A stretch of 64,000 nt of DNA from Paenibacillus dakarensis (GCF_001373415.1 NZ_CDSE01000009.1:16887-80886), one strand, 5' to 3'. Counted from the first letter of the stretch, positions 39,121 to 49,673 are shown. Translations and numbers: made by a program. Notes: generated from the letters alone by a model not told the origin.

Positions 39121-40632
39121 ATGTACAAGGTATTTTTAGTGGATGACGAACCTTTTATCATAGAAGGATTGTATGATGCGGTTGATTGGCCGCGATTTGA
39201 TATTGAGATTGTCGGAAGTGCGGAAAACGGACAGCAGGCGCTCGAAAAAATGGAGAGTATTCCGGTGGATATTCTAATAACGGACATTTCCATGCCTAAG
39301 ATGACAGGGCTTACTCTTATCGCTGAGGCCAGAAAAACCAATCCTGCGCTAAGAGTTATCGTTCTGAGCGGCTTTGACGATTTCAGTTATTTGAAACAGG
39401 CTATGCAGCTTGGAATCGAGAACTATTTGCTCAAACCTATTAATTTTAAAGAGCTGGAAGAGACCCTTTCTGTAACCACGAATAAAATTAATGCTTCAAG
39501 AGTGCAATATTCACTTGATGAGTATGATATTTCTATTCTGAAAAGTAATATTTTATATCGGTGGCTTACCGGAAAAATCGAAATGGAAGAGTTGTCAGAG
39601 CGCGCTGCGCTTCTTGACCTGCGTCTGGATAAGCCTTATATTCTCGTGGCCGTGCTTAGGTCCCAGTCGATTAAGCTGGAAGAGGTCCTTATGCGCTTGG
39701 TGGAGCAAGAAGACAACGTGATGTATTTAGTCGATTATGACGGGGATCTGGTTGCTATTTTTACGATGGATGATCCGATCGTAGAGAAACCAAGAGCCAT
39801 CCGTCTGCTGCAGCAGGTTCGGGAACAATGTTACGGAGAAGAAATCAGTATTTCGCTTGGCAGTGTGGAGGCACTTCATGAGCATAATACCGAAAGCTAC
39901 AGACATGCGAAAGAAGCGCAGGAATATTTCCTTGTTCTAGAACAGCCTTCTTATATAGATTATGTCGATATTCAGGAACGCAAGGATGAGGCTTCACGAT
40001 CTTTTTCACTGCACTGGCCGGATTATGCCAAAGGGATTGCAGCGCGGGACAAGCAGGAGTTGTTTAATATCATTGACCGCGACTTTGAACGGCTTCGCAT
40101 GACTCCTGGGATTGTGCCGAGTGTCTTGCAGAGCATAGCGGTAGAACTTATTATCCGCTTTAAAATTGAACTCAGTGACATCCACTATGGTGCAGCTCCG
40201 GATTTTGTCAAAAATACACTGAGACGCATAGTGGATTCCGTCTCCATTGATGACTTGATCCAAGCGGTTAAAGAGGGGATCGGCAACCTTGTCGACTCCT
40301 TGAATAGTGACATTAAAAGCCCGGTCATTCAGCAGACGCTTAATCATATTCATGAATCGTATGATGAGGATCTATCACTAAAAGTGCTTGCCGCACATTA
40401 TCATATTCACCCTGTATACCTGGGACATCTCTTTCATAAGGAAACAGGAGAGAGCTTTACGGAATATATTAACCGGTACAGGATTGAGAAGGCGAAGGAG
40501 CTCCTGCGTACAACACCGCTTAAAGTTCAGGAAATCGCAAGAGAAGTGGGATATTGGGAAACTGGATATTTTTACAAGCAATTCAAGAAGTATGTAGGCC
40601 TTTCCCCAAGAGACTTTAAAGGACTGCTCTGA
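39121..40632 (+). CDS. Response regulator with AraC-type DNA-binding domain, YesN-type, 503 aa
   Basis: The receiver domain has the acidic pair (FLVDDEP, residues 6-12), phospho-acceptor Asp55 (ILITDISMPK) and Lys105 (NYLLKPINF). A long helical linker leads to two AraC helix-turn-helix units at about 405-500 (LAAHYHIHPVYLGHLFHKET and VQEIAREVGYWETGYFYKQF). It should activate the downstream operon once the kinase senses its glycan. It ends within a terminator stem at 40624. Confidence 0.93.
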   Translation: MYKVFLVDDEPFIIEGLYDAVDWPRFDIEIVGSAENGQQALEKMESIPVDILITDISMPKMTGLTLIAEARKTNPALRVIVLSGFDDFSYLKQAMQLGIENYLLKPINFKELEETLSVTTNKINASRVQYSLDEYDISILKSNILYRWLTGKIEMEELSERAALLDLRLDKPYILVAVLRSQSIKLEEVLMRLVEQEDNVMYLVDYDGDLVAIFTMDDPIVEKPRAIRLLQQVREQCYGEEISISLGSVEALHEHNTESYRHAKEAQEYFLVLEQPSYIDYVDIQERKDEASRSFSLHWPDYAKGIAARDKQELFNIIDRDFERLRMTPGIVPSVLQSIAVELIIRFKIELSDIHYGAAPDFVKNTLRRIVDSVSIDDLIQAVKEGIGNLVDSLNSDIKSPVIQQTLNHIHESYDEDLSLKVLAAHYHIHPVYLGHLFHKETGESFTEYINRYRIEKAKELLRTTPLKVQEIAREVGYWETGYFYKQFKKYVGLSPRDFKGLL

Positions 40633-40660
40633 TGAATCAATCAGAGCAGTTCTTTCTTTA
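40624..40660 (+). terminator. Terminator of the two-component operon
   Basis: CTGCTCTGAT (40624-40633) pairs perfectly with ATCAGAGCAG (40640-40649), then TTCTTTCTTT. The stem contains the response-regulator stop codon. Confidence 0.9.
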
Positions 40661-40695
40661 GTTTCTACCATAATAACTTTAATTTTTCGCCTATG

Positions 40696-40709
40696 TGAAA
40701 ATGCTTTCA
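40696..40709. promoter_or_regulatory. Catabolite-responsive element (cre) for CcpA
   Basis: TGAAAATGCTTTCA differs from the ideal palindrome TGAAAGCGCTTTCA at two central bases. It lies 65 bp before the binding-protein gene, so CcpA probably represses the glycan operon when better sugars are present. Confidence 0.75.
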
Positions 40710-40773
40710 TCCGTTAATCTTAATTTGTAGAACAGACAAACAAACAAGAGGGACAAAAAAGGGAGGAAATGAA

Positions 40774-42261
40774 ATGAGTAAGTCAAGAAAGAAATGGCTG
40801 CTTCCGATTACAATGCTGCTGTCGTTTTCAATGCTGCTGTCCGCGTGCGGCGGGGACAAGAGTCCTGCCAATGAAAGCACAAGCACTGGCGGCACAGCTA
40901 CAGAAAAGCCAGTTGAATTGATTTGGTACACAATCGGAGCACCTGCGAAAGATTTGAAGAAGGTAGAAGCTGAAATAAATAAGTACACTGCTGAAAAAAT
41001 CGGTGTAACGCTTGATATTAAGATGATTGACTTCGGTGACTACAACCAGAAAATGCAGGTTATGGCCGCTTCCGGCGAGCCTATGGACATCTTGTTCACC
41101 TCTTCGTGGGCATTTGACTATGTACAAAATGCAAGAAAAGGTGCATTCATGGAATTGGATGACCTGATTGAGAAGCATGGCCAAGGCATTAAAGAGGTAT
41201 TGGACCCAGCGTTCCTCATAGGTTCCAAGGTTGATGGACATAACTACGCAATCCCTGCTAACAAAGAGCTTCCAGCTCAAGAAGTATGGCGTTTCAACAA
41301 GGGACTGGTTGACAAGTACAACTTGGATATCAGTAATGTAAAATCCCTTGAAAGCCTTGAGCCGCTGCTCAAAGTGATTAAAGAGAACGAACCAAATGTT
41401 GTGCCGCTTGCAATTAACAAAGATTTCGGTCCTTGGACTCCATATGACGCGGTTATTGAGAAAATGCCAATGGGCGTTAAACTGGATGACACAGAGAACG
41501 TGAAAGTAGTAAACACTCTGGAAACTCCTGAAATGATGCAAAGTCTGAAAACGATGAACAAGTACTACAAAGCTGGGTACATCTCTCCTGAAGCTGCAAC
41601 AACCACTTCAACACAAGATTTGTTTACATCCGGCAACTGGTTTGTTGACCGTGCTGCTACTCAGCCGTTCGCAGACAATCTATGGAGTGAAAGCTATGGT
41701 TACCCAATTGTTTCGGTACCAGCGAATGATCCAGTCGTTTACAACTGGTCTGTAATGGGTTCCATGCAAGCAATCTCTGCTAACTCTGAACATCCTGAAG
41801 AAGCGATGAAATTCCTGAACCTTCTTAATACTGATGTGTATCTTCGTAACCTTGTTGACTCCGGTATTGAAGGCGAGCACTACAAGAAGCTTAGTGAAAA
41901 TGTAATGGAAAATCTTCCGAAGAGCAAAGACTATGATATGCCTACATTCTCACTTGGAAACGTCATGCTTACTTATCTGAATCCGGCTGATCCAGAGAAC
42001 AAGTGGGAAGAATTCAAGAAGTTTAACGCTTCTGGTGTGAACGCTCCACTTCTCGGATTTAACTTTGATCCATCCAAAGTATCTACAGAGCTTGCTGCTG
42101 TCAACAACGTTAAGGAAGAGTTCTGGTCTCCTTTGATGACGGGAACCGTTGATCCTGAGCAGTTCGTACCTAAAGCAGTTGAGAAATTGAAAGCTGCTGG
42201 CTTGGACAAAATTATGACAGAAGTTCAGAGTCAGATTGACGCTTGGAAAGCAATTAAGTAG
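40774..42261 (+). CDS. ABC transporter substrate-binding lipoprotein, 495 aa
   Basis: Captures an oligosaccharide outside the cell. A lipoprotein signal ends in LLSAC with Cys25 as the lipid site. The mature protein is a type 1 bacterial extracellular solute-binding fold (KDLKKVEAEINKYTAEKIGV, MDILFTSSWAFDYVQNARKG) with a C-terminal part like DUF3502. GGGAGGAAATGAA precedes ATG 40774. A terminator at 42285 lies between it and the permeases, which usually gives more binding protein than permease. Confidence 0.92.
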   Translation: MSKSRKKWLLPITMLLSFSMLLSACGGDKSPANESTSTGGTATEKPVELIWYTIGAPAKDLKKVEAEINKYTAEKIGVTLDIKMIDFGDYNQKMQVMAASGEPMDILFTSSWAFDYVQNARKGAFMELDDLIEKHGQGIKEVLDPAFLIGSKVDGHNYAIPANKELPAQEVWRFNKGLVDKYNLDISNVKSLESLEPLLKVIKENEPNVVPLAINKDFGPWTPYDAVIEKMPMGVKLDDTENVKVVNTLETPEMMQSLKTMNKYYKAGYISPEAATTTSTQDLFTSGNWFVDRAATQPFADNLWSESYGYPIVSVPANDPVVYNWSVMGSMQAISANSEHPEEAMKFLNLLNTDVYLRNLVDSGIEGEHYKKLSENVMENLPKSKDYDMPTFSLGNVMLTYLNPADPENKWEEFKKFNASGVNAPLLGFNFDPSKVSTELAAVNNVKEEFWSPLMTGTVDPEQFVPKAVEKLKAAGLDKIMTEVQSQIDAWKAIK

Positions 42262-42284
42262 TAGAGAGACAATTTCAAAGGACT

Positions 42285-42316
42285 GGGCGGCGATTATCTC
42301 CCGCCCTTCTTTTTTC
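42285..42316 (+). terminator. Partial terminator between binding protein and permeases
   Basis: GGGCGG (42285-42290) pairs with CCGCCC (42301-42306), then TTCTTTTTT. Probably leaky, since the permease genes have no obvious promoter of their own. Confidence 0.75.
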
Positions 42317-42339
42317 ATTCATCACGAGGAGGGATTAAC

Positions 42340-43278
42340 GTGAGAGCAATCGGGCAGTTTTTTAAGAATATTATGACCAATAGAGCCATGCTGTTCATGG
42401 TTTTGCCGGGGGCTATATGGTTTCTCTTTTTCTCTTATTTGCCGATGTTCGGTACAATTATCGCATTTAAGGAATACCGCTTTAGCCGCGAAGGATTTAT
42501 AGCGAGTATAGTGAACAGTAAATGGGTTGGATTTCAGAACTTTAAATTCCTGTTCAGTACGGATGATGCTTATATCATTACGAGAAACACGGTGTTGTAC
42601 AATTTCGCCTTTATTGTATTAGGTCTCATCTTGTCTGTTGCTTTGGCGATTGTATTGTCGGAGATCGTAAATAAACGCCTGGCGAAAGTGTACCAGACCG
42701 GTATGTTTCTTCCATACTTCTTATCTTGGGTTATCGTAGGTTATTTTGCATTCAGCTTCCTTAGCATGGATAAAGGGATGCTCAACCAAATTGTAGGCTG
42801 GTTTGGCGTAGATCCAATTCAGTGGTATTCAGAAGCGAAATACTGGCCGTATATTTTGATATTGGTCAGCTTATGGAAAGCGATCGGCTATAACAGTGTT
42901 GTGTACCTCGCAGCCATTATGGGTATAGACAAATCCTTGTATGAAGCTGCTATGATCGACGGTGCGAACAAATGGCAGCAGATTAAAGCAATTACCATTC
43001 CAATGCTGAAGCCGCTTATGACAATTCTGACCTTGCTTGCTATCGGTAAAATCTTCTACGCGGATTTCGGACTGTTCTATCAGGTGCCGAGAGATTCCGG
43101 TACTCTCTATTCGGTAACGAACGTTATTGATACGTACGTATATCGCGGTCTGAAAACAACAGGTGAAATTGGTATGAGTACTGCAGCTGGTTTGTATCAA
43201 TCCGTTGTCGGATTCATTCTTGTTATAACTTCCAATTACATCGTTCGTAAATACGATAAAGACAACGCATTGTTCTAA
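42340..43278 (+). CDS. ABC transporter permease, LplB-type, 312 aa
   Basis: GTG 42340 follows GAGGAGGGATTAAC. Six membrane segments and the EAA loop that docks the ATPase (YEAAMIDGANKWQQIKAITI, residues about 206-225) define it. It pairs with the next permease. Neither gene cluster encodes an ATPase, so like many firmicute oligosaccharide importers it probably uses a shared MsmX-like ATPase from elsewhere. Confidence 0.92.
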   Translation: MRAIGQFFKNIMTNRAMLFMVLPGAIWFLFFSYLPMFGTIIAFKEYRFSREGFIASIVNSKWVGFQNFKFLFSTDDAYIITRNTVLYNFAFIVLGLILSVALAIVLSEIVNKRLAKVYQTGMFLPYFLSWVIVGYFAFSFLSMDKGMLNQIVGWFGVDPIQWYSEAKYWPYILILVSLWKAIGYNSVVYLAAIMGIDKSLYEAAMIDGANKWQQIKAITIPMLKPLMTILTLLAIGKIFYADFGLFYQVPRDSGTLYSVTNVIDTYVYRGLKTTGEIGMSTAAGLYQSVVGFILVITSNYIVRKYDKDNALF

Positions 43279-43309
43279 CAAGCGAATTACTTCAAAGGGG
43301 GTACAAGCC

Positions 43310-44227
43310 GTGTTTAAAAGAAAAACCAAGAGTAAAGACTTTCATCAGCTCTCCACAGGCTGGAACATTGCAGCGAATCTGATTGCAGGTATATTTGCCT
43401 TCATCTGTGTATTTCCGTTCCTGTTTGTAATGATCATATCCTTTACGGATGAGACTTCCCTCGCTCGTAACGGGTATCAGCTTCTCCCTGAAAAATGGAG
43501 TCTGGAAGCGTACAAATACGTTTTTGAAACAGGAGATATGCTGCTTCGCTCATATGGTGTAACGATATTTGTAACCGTTGTGGGTACCATCATCAGCCTT
43601 GTTGTTATTGCACTTTATGCGTATGCTGTGTCACGCAAAAGCTTCAGATACCGTAATTTCTTCTCTTTCTTTGCATTCTTTACGATGCTCTTTAACGGTG
43701 GCTTGGTTCCAACATATATTGTAGCTACTCAGCTCCTAGGACTGAAAGATTCGATCTGGGCGTTAATCTGGCCGCTGGCTGTAAATGCGTTCTACATTAT
43801 GATTCTCCGTACGTTCTACAGCACGAGTGTCCCTGATGCCATTATTGAGTCCGGTAAAATTGACGGCGCAAGCGAATTTAAGATCTTTTACAAGCTTGTA
43901 CTACCGCTCTCTCTCCCGGGCCTGGCAACCATCGGTTTGTTCAGCACACTCGGATACTGGAATGACTGGTTTAACGCACTCTTGTACATTGACAACCCAA
44001 ATCTGGTTCCTCTTCAATCGATGCTGATGAGAATTGAAACAAGCATGCAGTTTATCCTTCAGAATTCTCAGAACGCTTCACTGAGCATGAGTGCTCTGCA
44101 ATCACTGCCTCAGGATACAAGTCGTATGGCGATGGTCGTATTAGCAACAGGTCCTATCATTCTCGCTTATCCGTTCTTCCAGCGTTACTTTATCCAAGGT
44201 TTGACGATAGGTGCAGTGAAGGAATAA
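43310..44227 (+). CDS. ABC transporter permease, YtcP-type, 305 aa
   Basis: GTG 43310 follows AAAGGGGGTACAAGCC. Six membrane segments; the EAA loop is PDAIIESGKIDGASEFKIFY (about residues 173-192). The C-terminus ends RYFIQGLTIGAVKE, the standard ending of this permease type. Second half of the importer. Confidence 0.92.
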   Translation: MFKRKTKSKDFHQLSTGWNIAANLIAGIFAFICVFPFLFVMIISFTDETSLARNGYQLLPEKWSLEAYKYVFETGDMLLRSYGVTIFVTVVGTIISLVVIALYAYAVSRKSFRYRNFFSFFAFFTMLFNGGLVPTYIVATQLLGLKDSIWALIWPLAVNAFYIMILRTFYSTSVPDAIIESGKIDGASEFKIFYKLVLPLSLPGLATIGLFSTLGYWNDWFNALLYIDNPNLVPLQSMLMRIETSMQFILQNSQNASLSMSALQSLPQDTSRMAMVVLATGPIILAYPFFQRYFIQGLTIGAVKE

Positions 44228-44255
44228 ATAAAGCAGGTGACCGGAGGAAATGGGA

Positions 44256-46553
44256 ATGACATTTAAAGATCCTAGTAAACCAGCCCTTGAAAGGGCTGAA
44301 CTCTTGCTGGAGCTTATGACGCTTGAGGAAAAGGTCGGCCAGTTGATTCAACCCTTTGGCTGGCAGACCTATGAAAATGAAGATGGTCGCATTTCTTTGA
44401 CAGAATCGTTTAAACAGCAAATAGCAAATGGCGGCGTGGGCTCCCTCTATGGGGTGCTTCGTGCTGATCCCTGGACAGGCGTTACGCTGGAGAATGGACT
44501 TTCTCCAAAAGAAGGCGCTCAAGCAGTAAACGAGATTCAACGCTATGCAATTGAACATTCCCGTTTGGGCATTCCGATCCTTATTGGAGAGGAATGCTCA
44601 CACGGGCATATGGCCATTGGGGGCACAGTTTTTCCGGTGCCTTTATCCATAGGCAGCACTTGGAACATCGATTTGTACCGCGAGATGTGCCGTGCCGTTG
44701 CGCTGGAGACCCGAAGTCAAGGCGGTGTGGCAACTTATTCTCCGGTGCTTGATGTGGTGCGCGATCCACGGTGGGGTCGGACAGAGGAGTGTTTCGGAGA
44801 GGACCCTTATCTGATTAGTCAATTTGGTGTGGCTTCCGTGGAAGGACTCCAGGGCGAACGGCTGGATAAAGACGACAGTGTGGCTGCCACTCTGAAGCAT
44901 TTTGCAGGGTATGGAAGCTCAGAGGGCGGCAGAAATGCAGGTCCCGTTCATATGGGACGACGAGAATTGCTGGAAGTTGACTTGCTTCCATTCAAGAAAG
45001 CGGTTGAAGCTGGGGCCGAATCGATTATGCCGGCATACAACGAGATTGATGGAGTTCCTTGTACGGTGAATTCTGAACTTCTGGAAGATATACTCCGCAA
45101 GGAGTGGGGCTTTAACGGAATGGTTATTACAGACTGCGGAGCAATTGATATGCTTGCCTCCGGTCATGATACAGCAGAGGACGGCATGGATGCAGCAGTT
45201 CAGGCCATTCGCGCTGGGATTGATATGGAGATGTCCGGTGAAATGTTCGGTAAGCATTTGCTGGAAGCTGTAAGGCTCGGCAAGCTGGAGGCTGAGGTGA
45301 TCGACAAGGCCGTTCTGCGCGTTTTGTCCCTAAAGTTCCGTTTAGGACTGTTTGAAAATCCATATGTTGATCCTGACCGTGCCGAGAAGGTTATCGGCAG
45401 CGATGAACATCAAAGAATTGCCCGTCAGCTTGCTGCTGAAGGAACCATTCTGCTGAAGAACGAGGGTGGAATTCTTCCTTTATCAAAAGATTCCGGCACG
45501 ATTGCTGTTATCGGCCCGAATGCGGACCAAGGGTACAATCAGCTGGGAGACTACACATCACCACAGCCAACGAAGCATGTTGCAACCGTATTAAGAGGAA
45601 TTCAGGACAAGCTTCACGAAGAAAGTAAGCGTGTGTTGTATGCGCCAGGCTGCCGCATCAAGGATGATTCGCGGGAAGGTTTTGAACTAGCATTGTCCTG
45701 TGCAGAACAAGCCGATACGATTGTGATGGTTCTTGGCGGGTCCAGCGCCCGTGATTTTGGGGAAGGCACGATTGATCTTCGAACCGGAGCATCTAAAGTT
45801 ACAGAGCATTCGTGGAGCGATATGGATTGTGGTGAAGGGATTGACCGGTTGAGTCTTCAGCTTTCGGGTGTTCAGCTTGAGCTGATGCAAGCGATTCATA
45901 AGCTGGGCAAGCCGATTGTAGTTATCTACATTAACGGCAGACCAATCACAGAGTCCTGGATTGATGAACATGCCCATGCCATACTTGAAGCATGGTATCC
46001 AGGCCAGGAGGGCGGGCATGCAATCGCTGATATTTTATATGGTGATGTCAACCCTTCCGGACGATTGACCATTTCTATTCCGAAGCATGTCGGACAGCTC
46101 CCTGTATATTACAGCGGGAAACGTTCCCGCGGTAAACGGTATCTGGAAGAAGACTCTCAGCCGCGTTATCCGTTTGGGTATGGCTTGAGTTATACGGAAT
46201 TCAGTTACAGCGACTTGAAAGTGGAGCCTGAAGTAATCAAGCTTGATGAATATGCTACCGTTAGCCTGAATGTAACCAATACAGGAGAACGCGAAGGCAG
46301 TGAAGTCGTTCAGCTGTATGTTTCCGATGCTGTTAGTCAGTATACCAGACCTGCGAAGGAGCTAAAGGGCTTCAGCAAGATCAATCTGAAACCGGGGGAA
46401 ACCCAAAGCGTTCAATTTACTATCGGACCTGAAGAGCTCCAATATATTGGTAAAGATTATAAATATGTCGTTGAGCCAGGATTGTTCCGCGTGATGGTAG
46501 GCAGAAATGTTAACGATACACTAAGCGTAGATTTGACAGTACGGGAGGATTAA
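44256..46553 (+). CDS. Glycoside hydrolase family 3, BglX-like, 765 aa
   Basis: ATG 44256 is chosen over ATG 44250 because GGAGG at 44243-44247 is then eight bases away. An N-terminal barrel has TLKHFAGYGSSEGGRNAG and the nucleophile Asp in GFNGMVITDCGAIDML (about residue 293), then an alpha/beta sandwich and a fibronectin-like C-terminal domain (VTNTGEREGSEVVQLYVSDA). It removes terminal beta-linked sugars. No signal peptide, so it acts in the cytoplasm on imported glycans. Exact sugar unknown: glucose, xylose, GlcNAc or mannose are possible. Confidence 0.9.
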   Translation: MTFKDPSKPALERAELLLELMTLEEKVGQLIQPFGWQTYENEDGRISLTESFKQQIANGGVGSLYGVLRADPWTGVTLENGLSPKEGAQAVNEIQRYAIEHSRLGIPILIGEECSHGHMAIGGTVFPVPLSIGSTWNIDLYREMCRAVALETRSQGGVATYSPVLDVVRDPRWGRTEECFGEDPYLISQFGVASVEGLQGERLDKDDSVAATLKHFAGYGSSEGGRNAGPVHMGRRELLEVDLLPFKKAVEAGAESIMPAYNEIDGVPCTVNSELLEDILRKEWGFNGMVITDCGAIDMLASGHDTAEDGMDAAVQAIRAGIDMEMSGEMFGKHLLEAVRLGKLEAEVIDKAVLRVLSLKFRLGLFENPYVDPDRAEKVIGSDEHQRIARQLAAEGTILLKNEGGILPLSKDSGTIAVIGPNADQGYNQLGDYTSPQPTKHVATVLRGIQDKLHEESKRVLYAPGCRIKDDSREGFELALSCAEQADTIVMVLGGSSARDFGEGTIDLRTGASKVTEHSWSDMDCGEGIDRLSLQLSGVQLELMQAIHKLGKPIVVIYINGRPITESWIDEHAHAILEAWYPGQEGGHAIADILYGDVNPSGRLTISIPKHVGQLPVYYSGKRSRGKRYLEEDSQPRYPFGYGLSYTEFSYSDLKVEPEVIKLDEYATVSLNVTNTGEREGSEVVQLYVSDAVSQYTRPAKELKGFSKINLKPGETQSVQFTIGPEELQYIGKDYKYVVEPGLFRVMVGRNVNDTLSVDLTVRED

Positions 46554-46556
46554 TCC

Positions 46557-49500
46557 ATGGAGCGAATCAGACGATTTATCCGCGAGTTGTCGGAGCGTCA
46601 ATGGATAGAGCAGATGGGACTTAGGGATTGGACTATTACGCGCTCTACGTATAAAACCCCCGGTTTATACGAAGACATGGCACCATATCCCGAAGGAGAC
46701 AAATTGGATCGGTTTCCGAGCAGGCAGGGCACGACATATTTCTTCCGTAAACAGCTAGAGCTTCCTGTTGCATGGAGTAATGAGACAGTCGGATTGATAT
46801 TCGAATCCGGCGGTGAAGGTCTGCTTCGTATTAACGGCCGTTCCCATCAAGGCCTTGATAGAAACCATAAGTTTGTAACCCTGGATCCTGCTCGCATGGG
46901 CACAACCATGGAGCTTGAAATTGAGCTGTTTGACCCGATTCCAGAGCCTGTTGATCCGCTCAATCAACAGGCAGTTATACAGCCTCCGATTACATCAATC
47001 CGGAGTATGGTTGTACGCGTCAACAAACCCGTACAGAGTCTGCTGTATACTGTTATGATTGTTCGTGACTCCATGGTGCTGCTGCCGGAAGAAGATTTCC
47101 GGCGGACCCGTCTTATGCAGGCACTATACCGGGCAATGGATCGGTTTGTAGCCATGAATGAGGCAGCGATTCGTATTGGACAAGAGGTTGAAAAATTAGA
47201 AGAGGATCTTGTTCGTGAGGTTCGGGAAATCGGAGGAAATGCTGAGGGAACCGAGCATATGGTTGGCCAGTCTCATATTGATATCGCATGGCTGTGGCCT
47301 GTGCGGGAAACGGTACGTAAGACGAGTCGAACATTCTCAACGATGGATGCTTTGATGGAGGAATATCCTGAATTTAAATATGCTCAGAGTCAGCCGCTTC
47401 TGTTTCAGTTTTTGAAAGACAATGATCCGGAGCTGTTTGAGCGGGTTAAAGCCCGAATAGCTGAAGGACGCTGGGAGCTTGTTGGAGGTATGTGGGTTGA
47501 GCCGGATCTGAACATACCAAGCGGTGAATCGCTCATGCGTCAAATGCTGTATGGCCAGCGCTTCTATCAGGAGGAATTCGGGAAGACCTCTGACATTGAG
47601 TGGTTACCTGATACATTTGGTTACTGCGCGTCTTTGCCTCAAATTTTGAAGCATGGCGGAATCCGTTATTTCATGACCACCAAGCTTGGCTGGAACGATA
47701 CGAATGTTTTTCCGTATGATCTCTTCCACTGGGTAGGCATTGATGGAACGCCGATGCTCTCTTATTTAAACCATGGAGTGAACGAGAACACCCTTCCGAA
47801 AGACATTCATGATCATTGGCAGTCTTACCGCCAGAAGGATGTTCACCAAGAACAGATGCTGCTTTACGGGCATGGGGATGGCGGCGGGGGTGTAACTCGC
47901 GAAATGCTGGAATATATCGATCGGTCCGAGTTAATGATTGGACAACCTTCAAGCCGTTACAGCACAGCGGCGGACTTTTTCAGAAATATTGATGAGAAAG
48001 CTCCGAAACTCCCAACTTGGAGAGGAGATCTATATTTAGAGCTTCATAGAGGCACCTATACTACACATGGCCGTAATAAGAGACATAACCGGAGAGCGGA
48101 GATGCTCTATCGTGAAGCGGAACTGTGGAACGCCTTGGCTGAACCAGTGATGGAGGCTGGTCAGCTGGATCGTATAAAGGAGAAGCTCCATGACGGCTGG
48201 AAGCTCATCCTGCTCAACCAGTTCCATGATATTATTCCTGGCTCAGCAATTACAGAATCTTATGTGACCTCTGAGAAGGAATATGGAGAAGTGTTTGAGA
48301 AGGGTAACAGCTCGCTTGAGCAGGGGATAAGCATACTGGCAGCACAAGTGAATACGGAAGGTGACGGGATGCCTTACCTGGTCTTTAATAGCCTGGGATG
48401 GTCCCGTGATGCTGTTATTTCGATAGATTGTGATGCTCAGCCGGATAAACATGCTGTCTATGATGCTGAAGGGACTCGGCTTGAAAGTGATGCCTCAACA
48501 GATGAAGCGGGAAGAGCCTGCATTATCGTTCGCGTGCCGGAGATACCGGCGTTCGGCTGCAAGACGATCTGGGTTAGATCGATAGAGACTCCGGTTGAAC
48601 ATACGACTACGACGAGCGATTCGAAAATGCCGGGTTCTAGCTGGGAAACAGCGTACTACAAAATTCAGTTTAATGATCGCGGTGAGATTGTCAGTCTGTA
48701 TGATAAAGAGGCTGATCGTGAAGTTGTGAAGCATGGTGAACAGGCGAATCGTTTCCACTTCTTTCACGACCGTCCTACGCTGTGGGATGCCTGGGACATT
48801 GATACCCGTTATGAAGAGCAGGTTGCTGGTGAAGCCGAGCTGCTGGAGAAACGGGTTGTTCTGTCCGGGAAGGTTAAGGATGTTATCCGCTTCCGCTGGC
48901 GGCTGAATCAATCGGAGATTACTCAGGATATGATTCTGTATCACCAGGACCGCCGAATTGATTTTGAAACCCATGTCAGCTGGAATGAATCGCATAAGCT
49001 GCTGAAGGTCGGGTTCCCGATCGATGTTATTGCGGAGAAGGCAACTTACGAGATTCCATTCGGTACGATTGAGCGGCCGACCCACCGGAACACGAGCTGG
49101 GAACAGGCTCAATATGAAGTATGCGGACATCGGTTTGCGGATGTATCCGAGTTCGGGTATGGTGTAAGCCTCCTAAATGATTGTAAGTACGGCTATGATG
49201 TACAGGGCAGCACCATTCGATTGTCCTTACTTCGCGCTCCGAAATGGCCGGATATTACTGCGGATTTAGGAGAACACCAATTCACTTATTCCTTATATCC
49301 TCATAAAGGTGACTGGCGTGAAGCGCATACATTTAGAAAAGCTGCTGAACTGAATTATGAAATTCCTGTACATGCGGCAGAGCCGAAGCAAGGATTACTG
49401 CCTTCTACCCACTCTTGGATTCCTTTCGAGAGCAAGCATGTTGTTCTGGATACGGTCAAGCTGGCTGAAGACGGCAGTGGTGTTATTCTCCGTTGGTATG

Positions 49501-49673
49501 AAGCCTCCGGGGGCCGGGAGTCTATAACTTTAAGATGGCCTCATTCCTGTGTGAAGGTTTATCAGTCTAACGCGCTTGAGGAAGAAGGAGAGATTCTTCC
49601 ACACGAAGACGGAGTGATAACACTCTCGCTTGCGCCTTATGAGATCCAAACGGTAAAACTCGTATATTCATAA
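46557..49673 (+). CDS. Alpha-mannosidase, GH38 (MAN2C1-like), 1038 aa
   Basis: Retaining, metal-dependent enzyme that removes alpha-mannose from glycans. An N-terminal domain of about 220 residues is followed by the catalytic domain with the zinc site GQSHIDIAWLWPVRET (His240, Asp242) and the nucleophile Asp352 in IEWLPDTFGYCASLPQIL, then the three-helix bundle and beta domains. Its full-length N-terminal extension places it with cytosolic MAN2C1-type enzymes. No signal peptide. Starts three bases after the GH3 stop. Confidence 0.93.
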   Translation: MERIRRFIRELSERQWIEQMGLRDWTITRSTYKTPGLYEDMAPYPEGDKLDRFPSRQGTTYFFRKQLELPVAWSNETVGLIFESGGEGLLRINGRSHQGLDRNHKFVTLDPARMGTTMELEIELFDPIPEPVDPLNQQAVIQPPITSIRSMVVRVNKPVQSLLYTVMIVRDSMVLLPEEDFRRTRLMQALYRAMDRFVAMNEAAIRIGQEVEKLEEDLVREVREIGGNAEGTEHMVGQSHIDIAWLWPVRETVRKTSRTFSTMDALMEEYPEFKYAQSQPLLFQFLKDNDPELFERVKARIAEGRWELVGGMWVEPDLNIPSGESLMRQMLYGQRFYQEEFGKTSDIEWLPDTFGYCASLPQILKHGGIRYFMTTKLGWNDTNVFPYDLFHWVGIDGTPMLSYLNHGVNENTLPKDIHDHWQSYRQKDVHQEQMLLYGHGDGGGGVTREMLEYIDRSELMIGQPSSRYSTAADFFRNIDEKAPKLPTWRGDLYLELHRGTYTTHGRNKRHNRRAEMLYREAELWNALAEPVMEAGQLDRIKEKLHDGWKLILLNQFHDIIPGSAITESYVTSEKEYGEVFEKGNSSLEQGISILAAQVNTEGDGMPYLVFNSLGWSRDAVISIDCDAQPDKHAVYDAEGTRLESDASTDEAGRACIIVRVPEIPAFGCKTIWVRSIETPVEHTTTTSDSKMPGSSWETAYYKIQFNDRGEIVSLYDKEADREVVKHGEQANRFHFFHDRPTLWDAWDIDTRYEEQVAGEAELLEKRVVLSGKVKDVIRFRWRLNQSEITQDMILYHQDRRIDFETHVSWNESHKLLKVGFPIDVIAEKATYEIPFGTIERPTHRNTSWEQAQYEVCGHRFADVSEFGYGVSLLNDCKYGYDVQGSTIRLSLLRAPKWPDITADLGEHQFTYSLYPHKGDWREAHTFRKAAELNYEIPVHAAEPKQGLLPSTHSWIPFESKHVVLDTVKLAEDGSGVILRWYEASGGRESITLRWPHSCVKVYQSNALEEEGEILPHEDGVITLSLAPYEIQTVKLVYS

